A stretch of 64,000 nucleotides of DNA from Candidatus Pseudobacter hemicellulosilyticus (GCA_029202545.1 CP119311.1:3906001-3970000); one strand, 5' to 3'. Shown: positions 35,839 to 45,500, counted from the stretch's first letter. Translations and numbers: made by a program. Notes: generated from the sequence alone by a model not told the origin.

Positions 35839-38307
35839 ATGGCCGCCATGAAAATGAATTGTCAATTATTGCTGATCAGTTGCCTGCTGGTCTTCTGCCA
35901 TAACCTGCTTCCATTGGACAGTACAGCACAGGGGTGGGTCATGCCCAAGGCTAAAGATCCTGTAAAGCCCTATGAGCAGGTGGTGACGGGGGAAGCCCGT
36001 ACCAGCAAAGGCTTTATCAGCGTGCATGCACTCAATAACCGTTACCTGCTTGAAGTGCCGGACAGCATCCTGGGCCGCGACCTGTTTGCCGTTAATCGCC
36101 TGGTGCGCTCAGCACAGGACTGGCGGCACCCGCTGGGAGGACTTTGCAGTTATGGGAACGACTGGATTGGACAGACCCTGTTCCGTTTCCGCAAAGATGC
36201 AGGCGATAAACTGGTGCTGGAAGTCCTTAGCACGTCGGAACGTGCGGACAGCAGCGCACCCTACCTGCTGGACGCCCTGCAGCAAAACAACCTCGCGCCG
36301 GTGCATGCCAGCTTCCCGGTCAAAGCCTATGGGAAAGCCGGGGGCTCCTCAGTTATAGATATCACCGACTACCTGGCTGCTGATAATCCAATTTTCGGTT
36401 ATATGGCCGAGTTAAAAATGTTTGCCATGCCAGGGACCTTTGCAGCTGATCGCTCCTATATCACCGGCGTAAGAGCCTATCCCCTAAACCTGGAGATCAG
36501 TTCCACCCGTACCTATAATGCCGGCACGGCCGTACTCTCCGGTGAATACAACAGCTCCGTTATCCTGCTGCCCAAAGAACCCATGCGTCCCCGCCATTTT
36601 GATGATCGCGTAGGTTACCTGGCCGCCGTCACTACCGAGTACAAAGCCTTTGACGGGCAGGGCGGCATCCGCAACAAAGCGTTTATCTGGCGCTGGCGGG
36701 TAGAACCCAGACCGGAGGACCTGGACAAATATTACCGGGGCGAGCTGGTGGAGCCGGCCAAACCCATCGTATTCTATATTGATCCCGCTACGCCTAAAAA
36801 GTGGGTGTCTTACCTTATTGCCGGCGTGAACGACTGGCAGCCTGCTTTTGAAAAGGCCGGCTTCAAAAATGCCGTGCTGGCAAAAGAGGTGGACCCGGCC
36901 GACAGCAGCTTTGATATCAATGATGCCCGGCATAACGTGATTGTGTATAAAGCCGCCGCTATGGCCAATGCGATGGGCCATTCCCTTCAGGACCCGCGCA
37001 GCGGCGAGATGATAGAGTCGCATATCCAGTGGTACCACAGTGTCATGGAAGTGCTGTACAAATGGTATTTCCTGCAGGCCGGCGCAGTGGATACGGCTGC
37101 ACAGCATCCTGCCTTTTCTGATGAGCTGATGGGCCAGCTGATCCGTTTTGTTTCTTCCCATGAAATTGGTCATGCCCTGGGTCTCCGGCATAACTGGGGT
37201 TCCAGTTCTACTACTACAGTGGCGCAGCTGCGGGATAAGCAATGGGTGGAAGCGCATGGTCATACGCCGTCTATCATGGACTATGCCCGCTTCAATTATG
37301 TGGCGCAACCGGAAGATAGTGTCGGTCGCGCCGGTATCTTTCCCCGCATAGGCGATTATGACCAGTGGGCCATTGAATGGGGCTATAAGCTGCTGCCCGA
37401 AGGCGCAGATGCCGCCACAGAGAAAAAAGTACTGAACCAGCGGATCATTGAAAAGCTGAACCAGGGTGAGCGCTATCGTTTTGGTATCGGTGATGATCCT
37501 TCCGCCAAATACCCGGACAACCAGCGGGAGGACCTGGGCGATGACGCAATGGAAGCCGGTGCCTACGGTATCCGCAACCTGCAGCGGATCCGGCCTAACC
37601 TGGTGAAATGGGTACAGGCGCCGGGCCAATCCTATGATAAGCTGGAAGACATGTACAAAAGCCTGGTGGGCCAATACGAATGGTATATCAAACATGTCAC
37701 CGCCAATATCGGCGGGGTAGTTTTTACGCCGCGCAGCACGGAGCAGGCGGGTGATGTGTATGTTCTCTTTGCTAAAGAAAAACAACGGCGGGCCGTGGCC
37801 TTCCTGCATAAAGAACTGTTCCTGTCGCCGGAATGGCTGAAGGATGATTTTATTTTCCAGATGACCAAAGTAGATTTCAGCCTGGTGCAGAACCTGCAGC
37901 GCAATGCCATTAAGCAATTGCTGGATCCGAAGGTATTTGAAAAGCTGCGCTCACAGGAAATGGCCGATCCTGCCCGGGCTTATACAGTAGAAGCATTGCT
38001 GGAGGACCTGGCCAGCGGCATTTTTGCAGAATGGTTTTCCGGCGCACCTGTCAGTACTAACCGGCGCATGGTGCAGAATGCCTACATCAATGAACTACTG
38101 GCATTGCTGCCGGTAATGGCCAACCTGCCAATGGCTGCGGAAGCGACGGTACGCCAGCAGGCGAAGCAATTACTGGCAGCAAGCCGTAAAGCCGCTGCTG
38201 CAACTAAGGATGAACTGACCAGGATACACCTGGAAGGCATTGCCAGGAAACTGGAAGAAGGCATTGTTGTTCCCCTGAAACAGGCGGAAAACCTGCGCGG
38301 CGAATAA
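35839..38307 (+). CDS. Zinc-dependent metalloprotease, DUF5117/DUF5118/DUF4953 type
   Basis: An 822-residue secreted metzincin-like protease. ATG 35839 is one base after the stop of the pseudoenzyme gene; ATG 35848 is an alternative. The signal peptide ends near DSTAQ. The order is DUF5118 (YEQVVTGEARTSKGFISVH), DUF5117 (about 90-290), then the catalytic domain with the zinc site H441-E-I-G-H445-A-L-G-L-R-H451 and the Met-turn PSIMDYARFNYV. The family is found in Bacteroidota but its substrates are not established; the SusCD context points to proteins or peptides. A terminator follows. Confidence 0.92.
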   Translation: MAAMKMNCQLLLISCLLVFCHNLLPLDSTAQGWVMPKAKDPVKPYEQVVTGEARTSKGFISVHALNNRYLLEVPDSILGRDLFAVNRLVRSAQDWRHPLGGLCSYGNDWIGQTLFRFRKDAGDKLVLEVLSTSERADSSAPYLLDALQQNNLAPVHASFPVKAYGKAGGSSVIDITDYLAADNPIFGYMAELKMFAMPGTFAADRSYITGVRAYPLNLEISSTRTYNAGTAVLSGEYNSSVILLPKEPMRPRHFDDRVGYLAAVTTEYKAFDGQGGIRNKAFIWRWRVEPRPEDLDKYYRGELVEPAKPIVFYIDPATPKKWVSYLIAGVNDWQPAFEKAGFKNAVLAKEVDPADSSFDINDARHNVIVYKAAAMANAMGHSLQDPRSGEMIESHIQWYHSVMEVLYKWYFLQAGAVDTAAQHPAFSDELMGQLIRFVSSHEIGHALGLRHNWGSSSTTTVAQLRDKQWVEAHGHTPSIMDYARFNYVAQPEDSVGRAGIFPRIGDYDQWAIEWGYKLLPEGADAATEKKVLNQRIIEKLNQGERYRFGIGDDPSAKYPDNQREDLGDDAMEAGAYGIRNLQRIRPNLVKWVQAPGQSYDKLEDMYKSLVGQYEWYIKHVTANIGGVVFTPRSTEQAGDVYVLFAKEKQRRAVAFLHKELFLSPEWLKDDFIFQMTKVDFSLVQNLQRNAIKQLLDPKVFEKLRSQEMADPARAYTVEALLEDLASGIFAEWFSGAPVSTNRRMVQNAYINELLALLPVMANLPMAAEATVRQQAKQLLAASRKAAAATKDELTRIHLEGIARKLEEGIVVPLKQAENLRGE

Positions 38308-38334
38308 TATTGCAGTAGTAGTTTGTGATCATCG

Positions 38335-38365
38335 GACCGGCTGTTGACGCAGCCGGTCTTTTTTT
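38335..38365 (+). terminator. Intrinsic terminator after metalloprotease 2
   Basis: Perfect 9-bp stem GACCGGCTG (38335-38343), loop TTGACG, CAGCCGGTC (38350-38358), then seven T's. A single GGGACGAACC repeat core begins immediately after the T-run. Confidence 0.9.
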
Positions 38366-38380
38366 GGGACGAACCAAGGG
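38361..38380. repeat. Single GGACGAACC element after terminator
   Basis: TTTTTGGGACGAACCAAGGG at 38361-38380. It matches the locus-2 array unit at 24381 (GGACGAACCAAGGGC, 15 bases identical) and the locus-1 core at 6266. It lies in a 235-bp spacer that otherwise shows nothing. Confidence 0.75.
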
Positions 38381-38542
38381 CGGGCTGCCAGGGTCAATAG
38401 TGCTGGTGAAAACAAGGCTGCTGACAGGGGCGATGGCAGGGCAGGATGGTTTGCCGGTGGAGCATAAATATCCTGCTTTTCGGGGAGTGGTCATGGGTGG
38501 ATGCAACCGTATGTTTGGTACAGCAATCAAATCAATTCCACT

Positions 38543-40507
38543 ATGAAACAGTGTTGGCAGCAGCAAGCCAGGTTGACCCGGCTGTGCTGGCTCTTACTAT
38601 CATTGATGCCTGTAACCCGGCTCCTGGCGCAGCCTTCCGAAGACCAGCGGATCGAGGACAGCGTGATCGGCTGGTACAATAAGCTGACGCCGGCCGATAA
38701 GCCGGTGAAACCCCTGGTGTTCGGCACAGAGACATTCTCCCTGAAAGAGCAGGAAAACAACAACCTGCTGGTGCAATGGATGCAGCAGAGCTATGTTCCG
38801 GTAGGGGCTATCGGGAAATTCGACAAGCACTACTATTATAATAAAAAAGAAGCCTACCCGCATTCCTACGGGGTCTTCTTCCGGGCCTATAATGTGGGCT
38901 TCAAATGGCTGGACGCCCAGAAAAAATTCCGGCCAATTCCTGAAGAGTGGGTCCCTTTCACTGTTTCTGTCAACACCGTGCCTGCTACCTACCCGGCGTA
39001 TTACCTGAATACGCAGGATAGTTATTATTTCACTATGGAGCCCAACGGGTTCATGGAAACCCTGCAGAGCCAGCGCAAGATGAAAAAGCTGGACCCGCGC
39101 ATCCACCCCAACCTCTATCCTTATCTCACCCATATCAGCAGTTACCGTGGAACGGTTTACCTGATCCCCGGCAATAAGCTGCCGATCATTCCGCTTACCA
39201 AAGGCGAGTACCTGCAACTGTCCTATGATGCCATGGACCGGCACCTGGTCAGTTTCAAAAAAGAACTACAGCAGAAATATGCCAGCGATCCCCGGAACAT
39301 TGATGATTTTTATGCGGCCGAAGTAAAGCGCATAGCCAAATACAAAGCGGTCATCCGGCAATTGCAGGAAAAGCACCAGGGGGATAAGGATGAACCAGCC
39401 GTGCTGCGCAGCAGGCAGCCTTCTATCCATGACCTGGATGGACTGATTGATCCTTTCCATATTGACAAGCTGGAACAGGAACTGAACCATGCCTATACTA
39501 TTTATCGTTTTGATCCGGCTGTTTATGCACAGGCAAAGGCTGGCAAGCCACTCTGGGTGACCATCAATTTTCCCATTGCTACTTCAGAGGATGGCAGGAA
39601 GGGATACGAGCTGACCCGCTGTATGATGGAGCATTTCAATTACCAGTATGTATATGATTATTTCTTCCAGCCGGAGAAAGTGAAGGGGCAGGCCTATAAG
39701 CCGGCCAACGAAGAGCTGCTGAAGGCCACCCTGGCCAGGTACGGCAAACGGGAATACTGGGAGGGAAAAGCTACTGCTGAAGTCAAACCTGTTGATGCCA
39801 AACCTTCAGCAGCAGGCGTTTTGCTGCAGGATGATCTCAGCAGCAATACGCCGGGCGAAAGGCCGGCAGGCTGGTTCTTTTCTGCCTATGGCAAACCCGC
39901 TGTGGTCCGGGAGGTCAGCGGTTATCCTGGCAAATGGATGCAGCTGGGCTATAATAATGTGGTCACTTCCACCAGGCTGAAAATGCCATTGCCGGAAAAT
40001 TTTACTATCCGCTTTGAGCTGCTGACCGATGATTTCAGCGGGCCCACCGGCGGGGCTATCCGGTTGAAGCTGCAGGGAAAGGCGCCGGGGACTGATCCCA
40101 AAAGGGCCAGCGCTTCCATTGACTTACTGGTTGTGTCCGGAAATAATGATAACCTGGTGTCCACGCATAATTACCGGGGCCTGCTGCAGCTCGGGTTGAG
40201 AGGTTATCCTGCCAATTACAGTGGCAATGCCAATCCTGGCGATTTTTCCCTGGCTCAGGCTGCCTTCAACAATAAAAAAAGAAAAGTACAGCTGACCCTG
40301 CAGAAAAAAGGGGGGGAGACCATCCTGTTCATAGATGGCAAAGAGATTGTCCGTTCAGGAGCAGTGAAAGACCCTTATGGGTATGACTGCAAGCTTTGCA
40401 GCATTCCGCAGGGAGTGCTGTTTGATAAGCTGGAAATAAAAAGTGCTACCCAGGATGCGGAGACCGTTGGCGTTTACCTCGGTAATGTGGTGATCACAAA
40501 AGAGTGA
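38543..40507 (+). CDS. Uncharacterised secreted protein with C-terminal jelly-roll-like domain
   Basis: A 654-residue protein from ATG 38543 (MKQCWQQQARL), which gives a signal peptide ending at RLLAQ; ATG 38501 would add a tail lacking signal character. The N-terminal two-thirds match no family I recognise; they contain Tyr-rich stretches (KHYYYNKKEAYPHSYGV) and an SRQPSIHDLDGLIDPFHID segment. The last 200 or so residues look like a concanavalin/laminin-G-like sandwich (LLQDDLSSNTPGERPAGW, RFELLTDDFSGPTGG, ILFIDGKEIVRSG). Terminators on both sides make it its own unit between metalloproteases 2 and 3. A carbohydrate- or substrate-binding role is only a guess. Confidence 0.72.
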   Translation: MKQCWQQQARLTRLCWLLLSLMPVTRLLAQPSEDQRIEDSVIGWYNKLTPADKPVKPLVFGTETFSLKEQENNNLLVQWMQQSYVPVGAIGKFDKHYYYNKKEAYPHSYGVFFRAYNVGFKWLDAQKKFRPIPEEWVPFTVSVNTVPATYPAYYLNTQDSYYFTMEPNGFMETLQSQRKMKKLDPRIHPNLYPYLTHISSYRGTVYLIPGNKLPIIPLTKGEYLQLSYDAMDRHLVSFKKELQQKYASDPRNIDDFYAAEVKRIAKYKAVIRQLQEKHQGDKDEPAVLRSRQPSIHDLDGLIDPFHIDKLEQELNHAYTIYRFDPAVYAQAKAGKPLWVTINFPIATSEDGRKGYELTRCMMEHFNYQYVYDYFFQPEKVKGQAYKPANEELLKATLARYGKREYWEGKATAEVKPVDAKPSAAGVLLQDDLSSNTPGERPAGWFFSAYGKPAVVREVSGYPGKWMQLGYNNVVTSTRLKMPLPENFTIRFELLTDDFSGPTGGAIRLKLQGKAPGTDPKRASASIDLLVVSGNNDNLVSTHNYRGLLQLGLRGYPANYSGNANPGDFSLAQAAFNNKKRKVQLTLQKKGGETILFIDGKEIVRSGAVKDPYGYDCKLCSIPQGVLFDKLEIKSATQDAETVGVYLGNVVITKE

Positions 40508-40534
40508 CCCCTGGAACAAGGTGTAGTGAAGGGA

Positions 40535-40570
40535 AACGCCCCGGCCGCAAGGTCTGGGGCGTTGTTTTTT
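40535..40570 (+). terminator. Intrinsic terminator after the 38.5-kb gene
   Basis: AACGCCCC (40535-40542) pairs with GGGGCGTT (40556-40563), with a further GCC/GGT continuation, followed by G and six T's. The rest of the 301-bp spacer to the next gene holds nothing else that I recognise. Confidence 0.85.
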
Positions 40571-40808
40571 CAGGGATCAATCATTCCATCAAGCTGGATT
40601 CTGTGATGAATACAGTCCCAACCGCTCATCCTTCTATTTACGCATTCACAGAAACTTTTACCAGCCGCGCCGGGCCTGCATTTTCCGCTGATAAAAAAAA
40701 CAATTGCAGAGCGAAAGTTTTGACCGAATATGGCTTCCTATTGGCATCCTGCAGCCCCTGCGAGAGGGGACAGGAGATCATTTTTCCACAATAAACCAAC
40801 TAAACAAT

Positions 40809-43370
40809 ATGCCGAAATTCTTTCTTACAGGATTGGCTGTTACAGCCATTGCCTTTTCTACAGTGGCGCAGCGGCCTTCTACTGGTCAGCAACCCAGGCA
40901 GGGAGCACCAACAATGCCCCCGGCAGCAGGACAGCCCGCGCCGGCCAGAGGGCCAAGGCCGTATGCAGAAGTGATCACCGCCAAAGCCGAGTCAAAGCAG
41001 GGCCTGTTTACAGTACACAAGGTGGAAGACAAGTATTATTTTGAGCTGGCCGACAGCCTCCTGGGCCGCGACCTGCTCATGGTCAGCAGGCTGGCAAAGG
41101 CCGGGGTGGACATGCGCAGCGGTTCTTCCATGTCCGGTTATGCCGGCGACGTCCTGAACCAGTCCGTGGTCCGTTTTGAAAAAGGACCCAATAACAAGAT
41201 CTTTCTCCGTGATCTCTCCTTCACTGAACGCTCCGGCGATTCCACAAAGGACATGTATACCGTGGTGATGAATTCCAATATTCAGCCCATCGCCCAGTCT
41301 TTTGATGTCCGTTCCTATAATACTGATTCAGTTTCCGGCGCCCGCAGCACCGTGATCGAGTTCACAGATCTCATCGCCAGTGACAATGACCTGTTCTTCT
41401 TTGGTTCGTCCAAAAGTTCCTTTGGTATTGGCGCCTTCCAGGCTGATAAATCCTATGTAGTAGGTATCAGGACCTTTCCCATCAATACCGAGATCAGGAC
41501 CATTAAGACCTATACCCGTGGCGGCGCTGCACCCGGCGCCATCCCCACTATGTCCCGCGGCGGTTCCTCCGGTCCCGTTACCGTGGAGCTGAATACCTCT
41601 ATTGTCCTGTTGCCCAAAACACCCATGCAGCCCCGCCTGGCGGACGAGCGCGTAGGTTATTTCACGCATGGCTATACTGATTTTGACGCCAATCCCCAGG
41701 GCGTGAAAAGGACTTCCATGATCGCCCGCTGGAGACTGGAGCCCAAAGACGAGGATATGGAGAAATACAAAAGAGGGGAACTGGTAGAGCCTAAAAAGCC
41801 CATCATCATTTATATTGATCCCGCCACTCCCGCCAAATGGGTTCCTTACCTGATTGCCGGCGTGAACGACTGGCAGTCTGCTTTTGAGAAAGCCGGTTTC
41901 AAAAATGCTATCTACGCCCGGAAAGCGCCCACGCCCCAGGAAGATCCCAGCTGGAGCCTGGAAGATGCCCGTAACTCGGCCATCGTATACAAGCCTTCCA
42001 GCGTAGCCAATGCCAGCGGTCCCCATATCTCTGACCCCCGTAGCGGTGAGATCATGGAAACGCATATCAACTGGTACCATAATATCATGAAGCTGGTACA
42101 CGACTGGTACTTTATCCAGTGTGCAGCTGTAGATACCGCCGCCCGTAAAATGGTCTTCAGTGATGAGCTGATGGGCCAGCTGATCCGCTTTGTATCCTCC
42201 CATGAAGTAGGGCATACCCTGGGCCTGCGCCATAACTTCGGCGCCAGCTCTGCTACGCCGGTAGAAAAAATGCGCGACAAAAAATGGGTGGAAGCCAATG
42301 GACATACCAGTTCCATCATGGACTATGCCCGTTTCAACTACGTAGCCCAGCCCGGCGACAATATCGGCGCTGCCGGCCTCTTCCCCCGTATTGGTGATTA
42401 CGACAAATGGGCCATTGAATTTGGTTACCGCTGGCTGCCCAATACCGTAGATGAAGAAGCACCCATCCTCAACAAATGGATCGTAGAGAAACTGAAAGAA
42501 AAGAAATACTGGTTCGGAAATGAAATGGACCTCAGCGATCCCCGCGCACAAAGTGAGGACCTGGGCGACAATGCCATGAAGGCCAGTGAGTACGGTATCA
42601 AGAACCTGAAGCTGATTGTAGCCAACATGAAAGACTGGACCGCTACACCCAATGAAGGATATGATAACCTGAAGACCATGTACGGACAGCTGATCAGCCA
42701 GCTGGGCCGCTATATTGGTCATGTTACCAAAAATATCGGCGGCCGCTATGAAACGCTCAAGACCATGGAGCAGGCCGGTCGCGTGTATGAGCCCGTGTCA
42801 AAAGCTACCCAGCGTCAGGCGGTGGACTTCATCAAAAAACAGATCTTCACTACGCCTACCTGGTTGCTGAACAAAGAGATCATTGACCTCACAGGCATCT
42901 CCCCGGTTTCTACTATCAGTACCCTGCAGGAATCAGCCCTGGACCGTATGCTGCGGACAGTGACCCTTTCCAAGCTGCTTGAAGCGGAAGTGATGTATGA
43001 TTCTGCAGATGTTTACCGCCTCACTGATTACATCAAAGACCTCAACCAGGCTATCCTGGAAGAAGCCTACCGCCAGGCCCCTGTATCGCTGTACAGGAGG
43101 AACCTGCAACGGAGCTATATCAATAAGCTGATCAATATCCTGATGCCTCCCGCAGCCCCTGCGGCCACCAGCAACCCGCTCCTGGCCAGGAGCAGTGGCG
43201 GTGGAAGAAGCTCAGATAACAATGATGTGAAAGCTGTGGTACGCGCTAACCTCAGCACCCTGTTGCCGCTCCTGCAAAGGGCTGGCACTGTGTCTGCCGA
43301 CACCATGACCAGGTACCATTACCAGGACCTGGCAGTGGCTGTTAAGAACGCGCTGGCAGGAAAAGAATAA
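40809..43370 (+). CDS. Zinc-dependent metalloprotease, DUF5117/DUF5118/DUF4953 type (third paralogue)
   Basis: An 853-residue secreted metzincin-like protease. ATG 40809 (MPKFFLTGLAVTAIAF) was chosen over an upstream in-frame ATG because it starts the signal peptide, which ends at TVAQ. A low-complexity Pro/Gln/Gly stretch follows, then DUF5118 (YAEVITAKAESKQGLFTVHK), DUF5117, and the catalytic site H465-E-V-G-H469-T-L-G-L-R-H475 with Met-turn SSIMDYARFNYV. All residues lost in the 33.3-kb paralogue are present here. The coding strand at 41403-41415 is an exact reverse complement of the 13-bp repeat core TTTTGGACGAACC. It has its own terminator. Confidence 0.92.
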   Translation: MPKFFLTGLAVTAIAFSTVAQRPSTGQQPRQGAPTMPPAAGQPAPARGPRPYAEVITAKAESKQGLFTVHKVEDKYYFELADSLLGRDLLMVSRLAKAGVDMRSGSSMSGYAGDVLNQSVVRFEKGPNNKIFLRDLSFTERSGDSTKDMYTVVMNSNIQPIAQSFDVRSYNTDSVSGARSTVIEFTDLIASDNDLFFFGSSKSSFGIGAFQADKSYVVGIRTFPINTEIRTIKTYTRGGAAPGAIPTMSRGGSSGPVTVELNTSIVLLPKTPMQPRLADERVGYFTHGYTDFDANPQGVKRTSMIARWRLEPKDEDMEKYKRGELVEPKKPIIIYIDPATPAKWVPYLIAGVNDWQSAFEKAGFKNAIYARKAPTPQEDPSWSLEDARNSAIVYKPSSVANASGPHISDPRSGEIMETHINWYHNIMKLVHDWYFIQCAAVDTAARKMVFSDELMGQLIRFVSSHEVGHTLGLRHNFGASSATPVEKMRDKKWVEANGHTSSIMDYARFNYVAQPGDNIGAAGLFPRIGDYDKWAIEFGYRWLPNTVDEEAPILNKWIVEKLKEKKYWFGNEMDLSDPRAQSEDLGDNAMKASEYGIKNLKLIVANMKDWTATPNEGYDNLKTMYGQLISQLGRYIGHVTKNIGGRYETLKTMEQAGRVYEPVSKATQRQAVDFIKKQIFTTPTWLLNKEIIDLTGISPVSTISTLQESALDRMLRTVTLSKLLEAEVMYDSADVYRLTDYIKDLNQAILEEAYRQAPVSLYRRNLQRSYINKLINILMPPAAPAATSNPLLARSSGGGRSSDNNDVKAVVRANLSTLLPLLQRAGTVSADTMTRYHYQDLAVAVKNALAGKE

Positions 43371-43396
43371 CCATCAGCTGAAAGTAATTATAAAGC

Positions 43397-43428
43397 AGCC
43401 AGGCCTGTAAAAGGGCCTGGCTTTTTTT
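43397..43428 (+). terminator. Intrinsic terminator after metalloprotease 3
   Basis: AGCCAGGCC (43397-43405) pairs with GGCCTGGCT (43414-43422), followed by a T-run to 43428. Confidence 0.88.
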
Positions 43429-43537
43429 ATGCAGCCCACCACCGGGGAATGCGTTGTTAATCCTTCCCTTGCAGCAGCCTGAAAGCAAGACCTGCCACCG
43501 GGCTTGTACGTAGAATAGGCGCCATCTCCCAACGCGC

Positions 43538-43951
43538 TTACCGGATCAATACCAGCGTACCGGCAATGATGAGGCCCGCGCCGGCAAGCGTTTTCCAGTC
43601 CACTGCTTCCTTTAAGAGGATTACTGAAAGCCCGATGGCAATGGCTACGCTCAACTTATCTATAGGCGCTACTTTGGATACGGGTCCTGTCTCCAGGGCT
43701 TTGAAGTAGAAGATCCAGGAAAGCCCGGTAGCAATGCCGGACAAGACCAGGAAAAGCAGGTTATGCCTGCTGATCAGTTTCATTTCTTTCCATTGTCCCC
43801 AGAACAATACAATGCCCCAGGCCATAAATAATACCACAGTAGTACGGATGGCTGTGGCCAGATTGCCCGTGATGCCTTTCAGGCCCATCTTGGCCAATAC
43901 GGCCGTAATGCCCGCAAATAATGCCGAAAGAAGTGCATAATATTTCCACAT
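43538..43951 (-). CDS. EamA family transporter, half-size
   Basis: A 137-residue inner-membrane protein corresponding to a single EamA repeat with about four or five helices (YALLSALFAGITAVLAKMGLKG, AIRTTVVLFMAWGIVLFW, LLFLVLSGIATGLSWIFYFKAL, LSVAIAIGLSVILLKEA, LAGAGLIIAGTLVLI). It is shorter than classic ten-helix EamA exporters but matches the recognised 138-140-residue single-repeat group, which probably works as a dimer. The substrate is unknown. It is convergent with metalloprotease 3 and divergent from the iron operon. Confidence 0.88.
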   Translation of the reverse strand: MWKYYALLSALFAGITAVLAKMGLKGITGNLATAIRTTVVLFMAWGIVLFWGQWKEMKLISRHNLLFLVLSGIATGLSWIFYFKALETGPVSKVAPIDKLSVAIAIGLSVILLKEAVDWKTLAGAGLIIAGTLVLIR

Positions 43952-44399
43952 AATAAAGCTGTTTAAAAAGACGGTTGTGCGGTGATGTTTGCCAACAGGG
44001 GCAGTGAGAGAACTGCTTCCTCAAGGTACTGCATTCCTCTTACCTGTTTGGTTGTTTTCGGCTATTCAGGAACAATTCAGAATTTCTTCAGAATTGGTTT
44101 TTTATTTCGTGCCGGTTAATGATCCCTGACAGGTTGTGTGCAATTGACATGGTGATGGTCGGGAAATATTTTACCGCCTGATAGCGGAGACGCAACCTTC
44201 CTGTAAAATGCCCGTATTCTTTTAGTCTGGATGTCGCAGTGGTGCGGGGTCCCGTTGTCGTTTATGCGTGTCCTTAATACATATAAATGATATGGCCAAA
44301 AACTGCCATTGGATTTCCTGAAATCGATACTTTGTTTTACCAATATCGGAAATAGGGTATTGTGCGCCGATAGTTCCTTTGCAGCAAAATAAACCAACA
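43952..44399. other. 448-bp divergent spacer, no gene recognised
   Basis: Lies between the EamA gene and the DUF4856 gene and must carry the promoter of the likely iron operon. The sequence is A/T-richer than its surroundings. I looked for a recognisable Fur-type 19-bp inverted repeat and could not identify one with confidence. An apparent TTG start at 44379 adds seven residues with no signal character and was not used. Confidence 0.5.
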
Positions 44400-45500
44400 A
44401 TGACTAAGCGATTACCCGGTTTCACGTTGATCATTATGTGCGCTTTCAGTGTCGTTTCCTGTGATAAGGACGATACCCCCGATTATACGGTACCCACCAC
44501 CTATAATTTTACCAATACAGACTATTCGGAGGCTTCCGGCAGGGTAAGCATGTGGGCGGGCTTTTCCAGCTGGTTGGGTAAATCCACCGGACGTGTATTG
44601 AATCAGGATACGGCCAATTTTATGTGGAATAATACCAACACTGCCTTTACCGCAGAAACAGCCTCCAATCTTCCATTTTCTGTTAGCGCCATCAATGCGC
44701 TGGGTTTTAACCTGTCTTCCAAAACCGCCGATGCCGCTACTGTTAAGCAGTGGGTGGATTCCATGGTGAAAGTGAGCAAGTCTTTTAACGCCACTGCTTC
44801 CAATGGTATTCCCGGTATGGTGGGCAACAGGCTGGTGAACTATTCCGGCCTGGAATTCAACCAGCTGGTAGCAAAAGGTATGATGGGCGCCCTGCAGCTG
44901 AGCCAGGCGCTGATGTACCTGGAGAAATCAACAACGGACGACAACAATACGATCATAGAAGGGAAGGGTACAGCCATGCAGCATAGTTGGGACCTGGCTT
45001 TCGGGTATGTTGGCCTGCCCGCAGATTATGACTCTTCAAAAGCCTATGAGAATACTGATTCTAAAAGACCCCTGGCCATTGGCGGTTATTTCCGGGAGCG
45101 GGGGCGTTTTATCCAGGCGGGCGGACGCGTATTTGGCGCATTCCTGAAAGGGCGGGCAGCCATCGATGCCAAAGATTATAAAGGCCGGGATGAAGCTATC
45201 GGCGTGATCAAATCCTACCTGGAAAAAACACTGGCCGCCGCTGCGTATGCCTATGCCAGTCTGGGTCAGGGCTCTGGTACACTGGCTGTTAAGTTCCATG
45301 CACTATCAGAGTGTTATGGTTTTGTGCTGGCCCTGAAAAACAGGCCTGCCAATAGTCCTCTGTCTGCTTCCAACTACCAGACCCTCCTGGATAACCTGAA
45401 AACAAATTTTTATGTACTGGTAGCGGATGCTTCCAATACTAAACTTAAACAGGTGCAATCCATCCTCTCCACCACCTACGGGCAACTGCAGGCGGAGTAG
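44400..45500 (+). CDS. DUF4856 domain-containing lipoprotein (likely iron operon)
   Basis: A 366-residue lipoprotein with lipobox SVVSC (Cys21) from ATG 44400. The DUF4856 family occurs in Bacteroidota next to imelysin and TonB-receptor genes and is thought to be linked to iron uptake; its biochemistry is unknown. Visible features are YNFTNTDYSEASGRVSMW near the start, a His/Trp segment AMQHSWDLAFGYVGLP in the middle, and a helix-rich C-terminal half with KFHALSECYGFVLALK. It is the first gene of a four-gene run with imelysin, HTTM and TonB-receptor genes, 85 bp before the next. Confidence 0.87.
   Translation: MTKRLPGFTLIIMCAFSVVSCDKDDTPDYTVPTTYNFTNTDYSEASGRVSMWAGFSSWLGKSTGRVLNQDTANFMWNNTNTAFTAETASNLPFSVSAINALGFNLSSKTADAATVKQWVDSMVKVSKSFNATASNGIPGMVGNRLVNYSGLEFNQLVAKGMMGALQLSQALMYLEKSTTDDNNTIIEGKGTAMQHSWDLAFGYVGLPADYDSSKAYENTDSKRPLAIGGYFRERGRFIQAGGRVFGAFLKGRAAIDAKDYKGRDEAIGVIKSYLEKTLAAAAYAYASLGQGSGTLAVKFHALSECYGFVLALKNRPANSPLSASNYQTLLDNLKTNFYVLVADASNTKLKQVQSILSTTYGQLQAE

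Noticed and set aside
43952..44399. Fur box upstream of the likely iron operon
   Set aside because: I could not find a convincing 19-bp Fur-type inverted repeat by eye, so no regulatory site was claimed.
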